A program made the position numbers and the translations under genes. From Dialister sp. UBA734 (GTDB taxonomy: Bacteria > Bacillota > Negativicutes > Veillonellales > Dialisteraceae): 7,344 nt of DNA. The stretch is taken from the NCBI GenBank assembly GCA_002297935.1, contig DBLC01000099.1, positions 7,685-15,028 of the forward strand, read 5' to 3'. Below, one piece after another: positions 1 through 5,225 of this stretch; position 1 is the first letter of the stretch, and every line of letters starts with the position of its first letter. The notes below the pieces were generated by a model that saw only the letters and a program-made list of their open reading frames with translations, ran no database searches and had not been told where the DNA came from.

Positions 1-1
1 T

Positions 2-28
2 CATCCCGGGTTCTTTTTTATTAGACAT
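2..28 (-). CDS. possible start of a gene running off the left edge
   Basis: A minus-strand ATG at 26-28 opens a frame reading M-S-N-K-K-E-P-G-M before the window ends, so at most nine codons are visible. The only ribosome-binding-like sequence, AGGAAG, lies about eight bases upstream, in the loop of the GCGGCGC hairpin at 31-57. Because that hairpin is a repeat with a second copy elsewhere, the AGGAAG match may be accidental. Product unknown. Confidence 0.2.
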
Positions 29-30
29 TT

Positions 31-57
31 GCGGCGCTTCCTAATTTGATGCGCCGC
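31..57. repeat. GCGGCGC hairpin repeat, copy 1
   Basis: A perfect 7-base inverted repeat (GCGGCGC at 31-37, GCGCCGC at 51-57) encloses a 13-base loop, TTCCTAATTTGAT. A second copy at 5226-5254 has nearly the same loop, TTCCTAATATTGT, so the loop is conserved as well as the stem. Both copies are followed by CACC and then a heptamer array, which suggests hairpin and array belong together. There is no T-run on either strand, so it is not a standard rho-independent terminator for bioB-1, although it sits just past that gene. Confidence 0.7.
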
Positions 58-64
58 CACCTTC

Positions 65-95
65 ATTACGCACTACGCACTTCGCATTACGCACT
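65..95. repeat. heptanucleotide tandem array (AYTWCGC type)
   Basis: Four consecutive 7-base units are visible: ATTACGC (65-71), ACTACGC (72-78), ACTTCGC (79-85) and ATTACGC (86-92), plus the partial unit ACT. The period matches the GTGACTN arrays near 2686-2756 and 4947-4974, but the unit sequence differs. The array lies 13 bases beyond the bioB-1 stop codon. Confidence 0.7.
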
Positions 96-108
96 CAAAC
101 CACTTTTC

Positions 109-1092
109 TTATAAGACTCTTCCTAAGTCCACTGCCATCTGTTTATCCCGCTGGGGTGGACGGCCAGCTATGGTGAGGTAGCCGCCAATCATGGCGCCGT
201 TCAGGCCGGCGGACAGGGCGAAGGCTTGCATGTCTCGGAGGGAATTTTCTCGTCCGGCGCAGACGCGCATAATCACGTGGGGCAGAATGAACCGATACAT
301 GGCAAAGATTCGCAGAATTTCGATGGGCTTCGGCGGTTTGTTTTTGCCAAAGGGCGTCCCAGGGATGGGATTGAAAATATTGAGCGGCACCGAAGTGACG
401 TGGTGTTCCCGCAGGGCAAAAGCCATGTCCAGTCGGTCTTCATCAGTTTCACCCAGTCCCATGATACCGCCGGAGCACACTTCTAGTCCGGCTGCCTGGA
501 TGCGGCGGATGTGTTCCTCTTTTTCTTCATAAGTATGGGTGGTGCAGATGTTAGGGAAATACCGTTTCGCGGTTTCCAGATTGCAGTGGATACGCTGGCA
601 TCCTGCTTCTTTCAAAGTTTTCAGCTGTTCTTCTGTCAGAAGCCCCAAGGAGCAGCACACGGAAAGTTTTGTCTGTTCCGTAATCAGCTTCACTGCTTTG
701 ACAATGGAAGCAAACTGCACCGGATCGCTCTGTCCGCGGCCAGAAGTGACGATGCCAAATCGTTCGGCCCCATAGGCTTCGGCCTGTTTGGCTTCGTTCA
801 ATAAATCTTCCGGGCTGCAAAGGGGATATTCTTTTACCCCGGTGTGATACCAACCGGACTGGGCACAGAATTTACAATTTTCCGTGCAGCGGCCGCTTCT
901 GGCATTCACATCGCTGCAAAATCGCATTTTATCACCGCAAAAGGTCTTTCTGATTTTATCCGCACAAGCCATCAGAAAGAAAGGTTCTGCCTTCCCGGCT
1001 TCAAACAATTTCTCCGCCTGCTCTCTGGAAATATCCGTCCCAGCCAGCACCTGGTCCATGCAGGCGGTAATGTATGTCATATTTTCATCCAT
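109..1092 (-). CDS. bioB: biotin synthase paralogue 1 (radical SAM), probable Type II
   Basis: This 327-residue protein is a biotin synthase, the radical SAM enzyme that inserts sulfur into dethiobiotin. The SAM-cluster motif CxxxCxxC is C69, C73, C76, preceded by NARSG. Equivalents of E. coli C128, C188 and R260 are present as C146 (in VCCSLG), C206 (in VCSGGI) and R276 (in MRVCAGRE). The equivalent of E. coli C97, a ligand of the sacrificial 2Fe-2S cluster, is Gly113 (RFGIVTSG). Additional cysteines C59, C147 and C170 are shared with both neighbouring paralogues. The ATG at 1090-1092 follows TTGAGGTGAGAG with eight bases between the SD core and the start. It is the most divergent of the three copies, and the only one with a cysteine (C278) just after the conserved arginine. 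No clear promoter was found in the 225-base upstream gap, which holds a repeat element. The family call is firm; the Type II label is inference from cysteine pattern. Confidence 0.95.
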   Translation of the reverse strand: MDENMTYITACMDQVLAGTDISREQAEKLFEAGKAEPFFLMACADKIRKTFCGDKMRFCSDVNARSGRCTENCKFCAQSGWYHTGVKEYPLCSPEDLLNEAKQAEAYGAERFGIVTSGRGQSDPVQFASIVKAVKLITEQTKLSVCCSLGLLTEEQLKTLKEAGCQRIHCNLETAKRYFPNICTTHTYEEKEEHIRRIQAAGLEVCSGGIMGLGETDEDRLDMAFALREHHVTSVPLNIFNPIPGTPFGKNKPPKPIEILRIFAMYRFILPHVIMRVCAGRENSLRDMQAFALSAGLNGAMIGGYLTIAGRPPQRDKQMAVDLGRVL

Positions 1093-1130
1093 TGTATTCT
1101 CTCACCTCAACTAAAGAGATCGTATATCAT

Positions 1131-1270
1131 AGGTTAGCCCTACGGGCAGGTTATAATTTTCTTTATCACAAAGTATCACTTTCAATAAATACATAGCGAC
1201 AAGATTATAAAAGGTTATTACTACTAATAAGCATAACCCTTTATAACCTTTTTAACCCTTATAACCTTTT
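1131..1270. repeat. nested palindromic repeat, copy A (degenerate)
   Basis: The left part (1131-1154) reads AGGTTAGCCC then TACGGGCAGGTTAT, almost the same as the terminal repeat of the element at 4118-4315. Inside is an imperfect inverted repeat: AAGATTATAAAAGGTTAT at 1201-1218 against ATAACCCTTTATAACCTT at 1233-1250, pairing at 16 of 18 positions. The interior shares ATAAGCAT with the intact copy. The expected right terminal repeat is missing, and an extra AACCCTTATAACC half-unit takes its place, so this looks decayed or rearranged. It fills most of the gap between bioB-2 and bioB-1. Confidence 0.65.
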
Positions 1271-1317
1271 CCTAAAAAGAAATCTCATCTATGAGAACTG
1301 AAACCAAGAACCGCTAA

Positions 1318-2319
1318 TCAATCCAAATGCGGAGCGGTCTGGGTACGACCCAGGTCGTGGAGCATGGCGATATCGTCCTGTGGATCAGAGCCTTTACTAG
1401 TCAGATAGTTACCAATCATGACGCCGTTCATGCCGCCGGCCAGTGCCATGGACTGGAGACTGCGGAGGTTGATCTGTCGGCCGCCAGCGGTACGGATCTG
1501 TGCTTTTGGCAGGACGAATCGGAACATCGCAAAAGAGCGGAGAATTTCCAGTGGTTCCAGACGCTTGTTGTGTTCGTATGGAGTCCCCGGAATCGGGTTC
1601 AGTACGTTCAGCGGTACTGCATCGATGTGCATGTTCTTCAGATGAAATGCCATTTCGACACGCTGGTCCAGGGATTCGCCCAAGCCCAGGATACCGCCGC
1701 AGCAGACGCGAATGCCTGCTTTCTGCGCGCGAGCCACATTTTCCGCTTTTTCTTCTGCCGTATGGGTGGTGCACACTTCCTTGAAGAAAGAAGGTGCCGA
1801 TTCGATATTGCAATGCAGGCGGCTGATGCCAGCTTCTTTCAGCTGGTATGCCTGTTCCTGTGTCAAGAATCCGAGGGAGCAGCATACTTCAATGCCCACT
1901 TCCTTGCGAATACGACGGATTAAGTCGAGAATTTCCGCAAAGTCCTTCGGATTTCTCTGGTCACGGCCTGCAGTAACAATATCGAAACGGGCAGCTCCGG
2001 CTTTTTTCGCTCTCTTTGCCGCTTCAATGACCTCATCTTCCGGAAGGAATTTATAGGTTTTTACCCCTGTGTTATAACGAGCAGACTGGGCACAGAATTT
2101 ACAGTCTTCCTGACAGGAACCACTTCTGGCATTGATGATGGCGCAAAGGTCTACGCTTCTGCCAGAGAATTTCTGACGAATCTTGTCGGCACAAGCCAGA
2201 AGAAGCATGGTGTCTTCGTCTTTGGTACGAATCAATGCTTTCGCTTCTTCTTCGGTGATGGCGCCGCCATTCAATACTTTTTCAGTCCACTTTAAAATCT
2301 GTTCACAGCTGCTTTCCAT
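1318..2319 (-). CDS. bioB: biotin synthase paralogue 2 (radical SAM), probable Type II
   Basis: This 333-residue protein belongs to the same family as its neighbours and by eye is about two-thirds identical to bioB-3. The radical SAM cysteines are C69, C73, C76. C146, C206 and R276 match E. coli C128, C188 and R260. The E. coli C97 position is Asp113 (RFDIVTAG). C59, C147 and C170 are shared with the other copies, and C207 is unique here, giving VCCGGI. Two otherwise conserved spots differ: CAQSARY replaces CAQSGWY, and GGRQ replaces the usual GRE after the conserved arginine. These may point to altered activity. The ATG at 2317-2319 follows AAAAGGAG with about ten bases between. No convincing promoter was found directly upstream, so it may depend on read-through from bioB-3 or on an unrecognised promoter. 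Confidence 0.94.
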   Translation of the reverse strand: MESSCEQILKWTEKVLNGGAITEEEAKALIRTKDEDTMLLLACADKIRQKFSGRSVDLCAIINARSGSCQEDCKFCAQSARYNTGVKTYKFLPEDEVIEAAKRAKKAGAARFDIVTAGRDQRNPKDFAEILDLIRRIRKEVGIEVCCSLGFLTQEQAYQLKEAGISRLHCNIESAPSFFKEVCTTHTAEEKAENVARAQKAGIRVCCGGILGLGESLDQRVEMAFHLKNMHIDAVPLNVLNPIPGTPYEHNKRLEPLEILRSFAMFRFVLPKAQIRTAGGRQINLRSLQSMALAGGMNGVMIGNYLTSKGSDPQDDIAMLHDLGRTQTAPHLD

Positions 2320-2425
2320 TGTAAAAACACTCCTTTTGTGTAACCCCTCCGACCGTCAAAGCCGGGTCTTGCCTGTTTGAAACCTTACATGTGTATCGAT
2401 GTCGTCAAATTAAGGATTTGCGTCA
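2320..2425 (-). other. bioB-2 leader region
   Basis: This stretch holds the AAAAGGAG ribosome binding site of bioB-2 (2330-2337) and three minus-strand copies of TTGACG (2354-2359, 2403-2408, 2421-2426). Each was tested as a -35 box; none has a good -10 partner at 16-18 bases. I see no riboswitch or strong hairpin here. The rest of the 444-base gap up to bioB-3 is taken up by three palindromic structures listed separately. Confidence 0.5.
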
Positions 2426-2592
2426 ATAGGAATGATCTCGCTAGAGATTATAGGTTGCTTAAGTTTCTTAAGGTTCTAAGGTTTCTCAGGTTCCTCGAAT
2501 GTGCCTATAGACGATTGCGTCATCAGCACATTCGAGAAACATGAGAAACCTCTGAACCTAAGTAACCTATATCTCAGCAGGAATCATCCTAT
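2426..2592. repeat. nonamer palindrome, copy 1
   Basis: A long imperfect palindrome. The inner arms, 2479-2504 and 2526-2551, pair at 24 of 26 positions around a 21-base loop (2505-2525). The outer parts (TAGGAATGAT and TATAGGTTGCTTA on the left) also pair with the right flank, with one extra nine-base unit on the left side. The arms are built from roughly 9-base units such as AAGTTTCTT, AGGTTTCTC and AGGTTCCTC. The copy at 3831-3941 has the same arm length and loop length, and 17 of 21 loop bases agree when read on the opposite strand. This marks a real repeat family, not low-complexity sequence. It would lie in a bioB-3 to bioB-2 transcript if one exists. Confidence 0.75.
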
Positions 2593-2630
2593 ACTTAGCT
2601 TCCCATAATGACATTGACAATGTATATGTA

Positions 2631-2672
2631 ATAGAAATATTCATGTCTCACAATGGTGCGGAATATTTCTAT
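2631..2672. repeat. perfect 12-base inverted repeat
   Basis: ATAGAAATATTC (2631-2642) and GAATATTTCTAT (2661-2672) are perfectly complementary around an 18-base spacer. A small palindrome, ACATTG-A-CAATGT, lies just to the left at 2611-2623. The repeat directly abuts the heptamer palindrome starting at 2673. It could be an operator, a stem, or part of the neighbouring repeat. No promoter could be aligned to it with confidence. Confidence 0.55.
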
Positions 2673-2764
2673 ATATTTAGTTTTCGTGACTCGTGACTGG
2701 TGACTAGTGACTGGTCGCTATATTTCCTAGTCACCAGTCACCAGTCTACCAGTCACCTAAATAT
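2673..2764. repeat. heptamer palindrome abutting the bioB-3 stop codon
   Basis: Four units of GTGACTN (2686-2713) face four inverted units of NAGTCAC (2728-2756, one with a one-base insertion). The outermost arms ATATTTAG (2673-2680) and CTAAATAT (2757-2764) are perfectly complementary. The right end overlaps the last base of the bioB-3 stop codon (TGA, 2764-2766), so the structure starts exactly where the gene ends. It could form a strong 3'-end stem that slows exonuclease decay, as REP elements do, but it lacks a T-run. Confidence 0.75.
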
Positions 2765-3762
2765 CAAAGATGCGGTGTGGTCATGGACCGTCCCAAATCT
2801 TCCGTCATGCGGATGTCTTCTTTCGGGTCCCGACCGCCGGTGGTAAGATAGCCACCGACCATGATGCCATTGAGGCCTCCTGTCAGGGCATAGGCCTGCA
2901 AACTGCGGAGGTTCACTTCTCTGCCGCCGGCGGTACGGATCAGAGCCTTTGGCAACACGAAGCGGAACATAGCGAAAGTTCTCAGCACTTCCAGCGGCGG
3001 CAGCCGTTTATTGGTATAGAACGGTGTGCCTTTCACTGGATTCAGGATATTCATAGGCACCGAGTCGATGTGCATGGATTTCAGTTTGAAAGCCATTTCC
3101 ACCCGCTGGTCCAGCGATTCACCCAGCCCAATGATGCCGCCGCTGCACACCCGGATGCCGGCTTCCTGAGCCGTGCGGATGATCACTTCTTTATCATCCA
3201 TGGTATGGGTGCTGCAGATTTCTGGGAAATAGGACGGTGCGGTTTCGATATTGCAATGGATTCGGGTGATCCCCGCTTCTTTCAAGCGGATGGCCTGTTC
3301 TTTGGAAATCAGGCCCAAGGAGCAGCACACTTCAATGCCCACCTGTTCACGAATCTTCTTGACGATATCGATGATTTCCTCAAATTCATTGGGGTTGTCC
3401 TGGTTGCGTCCGCTGGTGACCAGAGAGAACCGGACCGCACCGGCTTCCTTGGCTTTCTTCGCCGCTGCCAGAATTTCATCTTCCGGAAGCAGGCGATACA
3501 CCTTGGCGCCTGTGTTGTACCAGCCCGACTGGGCACAGAACTTGCAATTTTCCTGACAATGACCACTTCTGGCATTGATGATGGCACAGAAATCTACGGC
3601 ATTGCCATTGAATTTCTGGCGAATCTTATCAGCCATGGCCAGAAGCAACATGGTATCCTCATCTTTGGTACGAATTAACTGCTTTGCTTCTTCTTCGGTA
3701 ATTTCACCACCATTCATGACCTTCTCGGCCAATCTGATAATTTCTTCACAAGCACTTTCCAT
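2764..3762 (-). CDS. bioB: biotin synthase paralogue 3 (radical SAM), probable Type II
   Basis: This is the first of the three biotin synthases in transcription order. The start chosen is the ATG at 3760-3762 (332 residues, beginning MESACEE), because AAAGGAGA lies six bases upstream and bioB-2 begins the same way (MESSCEQ). An in-frame ATG at 3808-3810 would add 16 residues but has no ribosome binding site. The radical SAM cysteines are C69, C73, C76. C146, C206 and R276 match E. coli C128, C188 and R260. The E. coli C97 position is Ser113 (RFSLVTSG). C59, C147 and C170 are conserved with the paralogues. It keeps CAQSGWY and GGRE and looks the least altered of the three. A consensus promoter with a candidate operator lies at 4047-4089, giving a leader of about 280 bases that contains the palindrome at 3831-3941. 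Confidence 0.95.
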   Translation of the reverse strand: MESACEEIIRLAEKVMNGGEITEEEAKQLIRTKDEDTMLLLAMADKIRQKFNGNAVDFCAIINARSGHCQENCKFCAQSGWYNTGAKVYRLLPEDEILAAAKKAKEAGAVRFSLVTSGRNQDNPNEFEEIIDIVKKIREQVGIEVCCSLGLISKEQAIRLKEAGITRIHCNIETAPSYFPEICSTHTMDDKEVIIRTAQEAGIRVCSGGIIGLGESLDQRVEMAFKLKSMHIDSVPMNILNPVKGTPFYTNKRLPPLEVLRTFAMFRFVLPKALIRTAGGREVNLRSLQAYALTGGLNGIMVGGYLTTGGRDPKEDIRMTEDLGRSMTTPHL

Positions 3763-3830
3763 AATAATCTCCTTTCGTGCTATGCTGCGTTCAGAGACTA
3801 TGGGATACATTCTTCTGATACCAAGTTTTT

Positions 3831-3941
3831 CAGGTCGCTCAAGATTCTAAAGTTTCTCAGGTTTCTCGAATGAGCTGATAACGCTAGCGTCTATTGGCTC
3901 ACGCAAGAAACCTAAGCAACCTTAGCAACTTGAGAAACCTG
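3831..3941. repeat. nonamer palindrome, copy 2, in the bioB-3 leader
   Basis: The inner arms (3850-3875 and 3897-3922) pair at 20 of 26 positions around a 21-base loop (3876-3896). The outer arms (3831-3850 and 3922-3941) pair at about 16 of 20. The loop read on the minus strand, CAATAGACGCTAGCGTTATC plus A, agrees with the loop of the copy at 2426-2592 at 17 of 21 bases, so the two copies are inserted in opposite directions. It lies wholly within the predicted bioB-3 leader RNA and would form a large stem about 70 bases before the gene start. Confidence 0.7.
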
Positions 3942-4028
3942 AGTAACTGTAACCACAATCGGAATCATCTCTACTCACACAATCTCCTACAGTGCTCACA
4001 TAGCCCTTTCATGGAGTGCTCGTTTCAA

Positions 4029-4101
4029 ATTGTTACCTTGTGACCTAGTATAAAATAAACAATGCTATCTGTCAATTGTTTATTTTATAGAAGATAACAA
4101 T
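4029..4101. promoter_or_regulatory. candidate operator(s) over the bioB-3 promoter
   Basis: A perfect 15-base inverted repeat, TATAAAATAAACAAT (4049-4063) and ATTGTTTATTTTATA (4075-4089), is separated by 11 bases and overlaps both promoter boxes. In addition, ATTGTTACC at 4029-4037 faces AAACAAT at 4057-4063, making a TTGTT...AACAA pair spanning 33 bases from TTGT to ACAA. That spacing is close to known BirA sites in biotin operons, though the inner bases of the half-sites are weak. A second such pair lies at 4075-4101. A repressor bound here would block the promoter. BirA is the natural candidate given the genes, but this is inference. Confidence 0.5.
4047..4075 (-). promoter_or_regulatory. 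sigma-A type promoter for bioB-3
   Basis: On the minus strand TTGACA (4070-4075) and TATACT (4047-4052) are separated by exactly 17 bases. All six -35 bases and five of six -10 bases match consensus. Transcription should begin near 4040, leaving a leader of about 280 bases before bioB-3. This is the best promoter in the biotin synthase region and may drive all three genes. Confidence 0.75.
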
Positions 4102-4117
4102 GGTTGACATTGATGAT

Positions 4118-4315
4118 AAAAGGGTAGCCCTTCGGGCAGGTTATCCCCTATGACTCCGTTTGCATAACAATACGGCACGACAAAAAGAGACAAGGTTATA
4201 AAAGGTTATGAACATAAGCATGTATAACCCTTTATAACCTTGTCTCTTTTTATTGCATCTGTTTGTTGGACAATCAGATTCATAGAGTATAACCTGCCCG
4301 TAGGGCTACCCTTTT
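4118..4315. repeat. nested palindromic repeat, copy B (intact, 198 bases)
   Basis: The 27-base ends (4118-4144 and 4289-4315) are inverted copies with one mismatch; each contains the mini-hairpin GCCC-TTC-GGGC or GCCCGTAGGGC. Inside lies a second inverted repeat with 28-base arms (4182-4209 and 4224-4251) and one mismatch, whose loop pairs further as ACAT/ATGT. Small size, terminal inverted repeats and no coding capacity resemble a MITE or a large REP-type element. I see no clear target-site duplication. Related copies are at 1131-1270 and, more distantly, 5038-5221. Confidence 0.8.
4182..4251. terminator. possible bidirectional terminator inside copy B
   Basis: The 28-base stem ends in CTTGTCTC followed by TTTTT on the plus strand, and in the same sequence on the minus strand. 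It is therefore a stem plus T-run readable in both directions. On the minus strand it lies about 115-185 bases past hsp20 and before the bioB-3 promoter, where it would separate the heat-shock transcript from the biotin genes. The stem is AT-rich and the T-run is part of the duplex, so efficiency is uncertain. Confidence 0.4.
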
Positions 4316-4367
4316 GTACCTAGCGGTATGGCATACCAGATGAGGATGCCCGTTCCCGCTATGGCAA

Positions 4368-4796
4368 TCAATCAATCTGAATCCGATGAGAGGCTTCTAC
4401 TTTCTTTTCCTCTTCTTTTGGCAGCGTGATGGTCAGGACGCCATCTTTCAGTGCGGCTTTGATGCCTTCTTCTTTGATGCCTTTCACAGAGAACTGACGC
4501 TGGAAGGCACTGATGCCACGTTCGCGGCGGATGAAGTGACGATCTTCACCCTTGGTTTCCTGTTTGTCTTCTTTCTTAGCGGACAAGGACAGGACGCCGT
4601 TTTCATAAGAAATATGAATCTGTTCTTTGGTGAACCCTGGCATATCGCAGGTGATTTCGTAATGATCTTTCAAATCTTCAATATCTACCTTCGGTACGGC
4701 AACATAATCTTTATATACTGTGGGCATATCATCATCAAAGAAATGATCCAGAACCGTATCACCAAACAGACCATCAAATGGAATTAAACTACGCAT
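4368..4796 (-). CDS. hsp20: small heat-shock protein, Hsp20 family
   Basis: This encodes a 142-residue ATP-independent chaperone of the alpha-crystallin family that holds unfolding proteins in the cytoplasm. The N-terminus MRSLIPFDGLFGD is followed by the crystallin domain (about residues 34-128), with YEITCDMPGF, the signature DGVLTITLP at 118-126, and a C-terminal I-x-I anchor (I139-Q-I141) used in oligomer assembly. The ATG at 4794-4796 was chosen because it gives the usual family length and follows AAAGGAAAGAGG. An in-frame ATG at 4851-4853, with AGGAGG ten bases upstream, would add 19 residues (MRDLESSPDSK...) and cannot be excluded. The gene is controlled by a CIRCE-covered promoter at 4879-4917. 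Confidence 0.93.
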   Translation of the reverse strand: MRSLIPFDGLFGDTVLDHFFDDDMPTVYKDYVAVPKVDIEDLKDHYEITCDMPGFTKEQIHISYENGVLSLSAKKEDKQETKGEDRHFIRRERGISAFQRQFSVKGIKEEGIKAALKDGVLTITLPKEEEKKVEASHRIQID

Positions 4797-4878
4797 ATCA
4801 AAGACCTCTTTCCTTTGGAATTTACTATCTGGGGAGGATTCCAGGTCCCTCATCGGTTCCTTTCCTCCTGACAACTAT

Positions 4879-4906
4879 AGTATAGCACTTTTAGCACTCA
4901 TGTCAA
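4879..4906 (-). promoter_or_regulatory. sigma-A type promoter for hsp20
   Basis: On the minus strand TTGACA (4901-4906) and TATACT (4879-4884) are 16 bases apart, giving a start near 4872. That excludes the longest possible hsp20 start at 4872-4874, because it would lie at the transcript's first base. The -35 box lies within the spacer of the CIRCE operator. Confidence 0.8.
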
Positions 4907-4917
4907 TAGAGTGCTAA
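4891..4917. promoter_or_regulatory. CIRCE operator (HrcA binding site)
   Basis: TTAGCACTC (4891-4899), nine bases, then GAGTGCTAA (4909-4917): all 18 arm bases match the CIRCE consensus. HrcA binds CIRCE and represses heat-shock genes until heat or unfolded protein titrates the GroE system. Here the operator covers the -35 box and most of the promoter spacer, so bound HrcA would exclude RNA polymerase. Confidence 0.95.
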
Positions 4918-5037
4918 AATATTTTTACTTTTTATTTTCTTTCCTAGTGACGGGTGACTCGTGACTAGTGACTGGGAATTAGTAGCTAGGGATTAGACAC
5001 GTAAAGCCACCATTTTCATGTTTCACGTAAAACGTTG

Positions 5038-5221
5038 TATAAAGGTTATAATTCTGTAAATTTCTTCCGTGTAACATTTTCTTCTACCATCAGTGGCAAG
5101 GTTAAAAAGGGTTATGAGATTAGCGGAAGCCCCATAACCTTTTATAACCCTTTTACCCCTAGGCGAAGGATAGTATCCATTTGTTACACAGAAGGATTCT
5201 GCAGAATAATAACCTTATATA
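5038..5221. repeat. nested palindromic repeat, copy C
   Basis: The outer arms (5038-5076 and 5182-5221) form an imperfect inverted repeat of about 39 bases, including AAGGTTAT and GTGTAACA. The inner arms (5098-5116 and 5133-5152) carry the AAGGTTA/AAGGGTTATG motif of copies A and B and pair at about 16 of 19. The architecture matches copy B, an outer pair enclosing an inner pair, but the ends differ in sequence, so it is probably a different subfamily. Confidence 0.65.
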
Positions 5222-5225
5222 TTTT

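Noticed and set aside
64..95. Regular repeats as a CRISPR array
   Set aside because: Units are 7 bases long with no spacers, and there are no cas genes. The same holds for the GTGACTN and AAGGTTCTT arrays.
2345..2375. GACC/GGTC pairing in the bioB-2 leader as an RNA switch
   Set aside because: Only four base pairs can form and the next pair fails, so it is too weak to call a structured regulator.
2354..2426. Three TTGACG boxes upstream of bioB-2 as promoters
   Set aside because: None has a reasonable -10 element at 16-18 bases; the best alternative needs a 15-base spacer and a weak TAAGGT.
2770..3678. Long open frame on the plus strand (302 codons) opposite bioB-3
   Set aside because: It is antisense to a certain biotin synthase, has no recognisable domain, is rich in His, Gln and Phe as expected of a shadow frame, and has no ribosome binding site. 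Similar plus-strand frames opposite bioB-1, bioB-2, hsp20 and the pilus genes were dropped for the same reason.
3763..3810. N-terminal extension of bioB-3 from the ATG at 3808-3810
   Set aside because: No ribosome binding site precedes it, whereas the ATG at 3760-3762 has an excellent one and matches the start of bioB-2.
4321..4361. Hairpin GGTAT-GGC-ATACC and outer TAGCGG/CCGCTA just past hsp20 as a terminator
   Set aside because: The stem is short and no T-run follows on the minus strand; the stem at 4182-4251 is a better candidate.
4797..4874. Longest hsp20 frame beginning at 4872-4874
   Set aside because: The predicted transcription start is at about the same position, leaving no room for a ribosome binding site.
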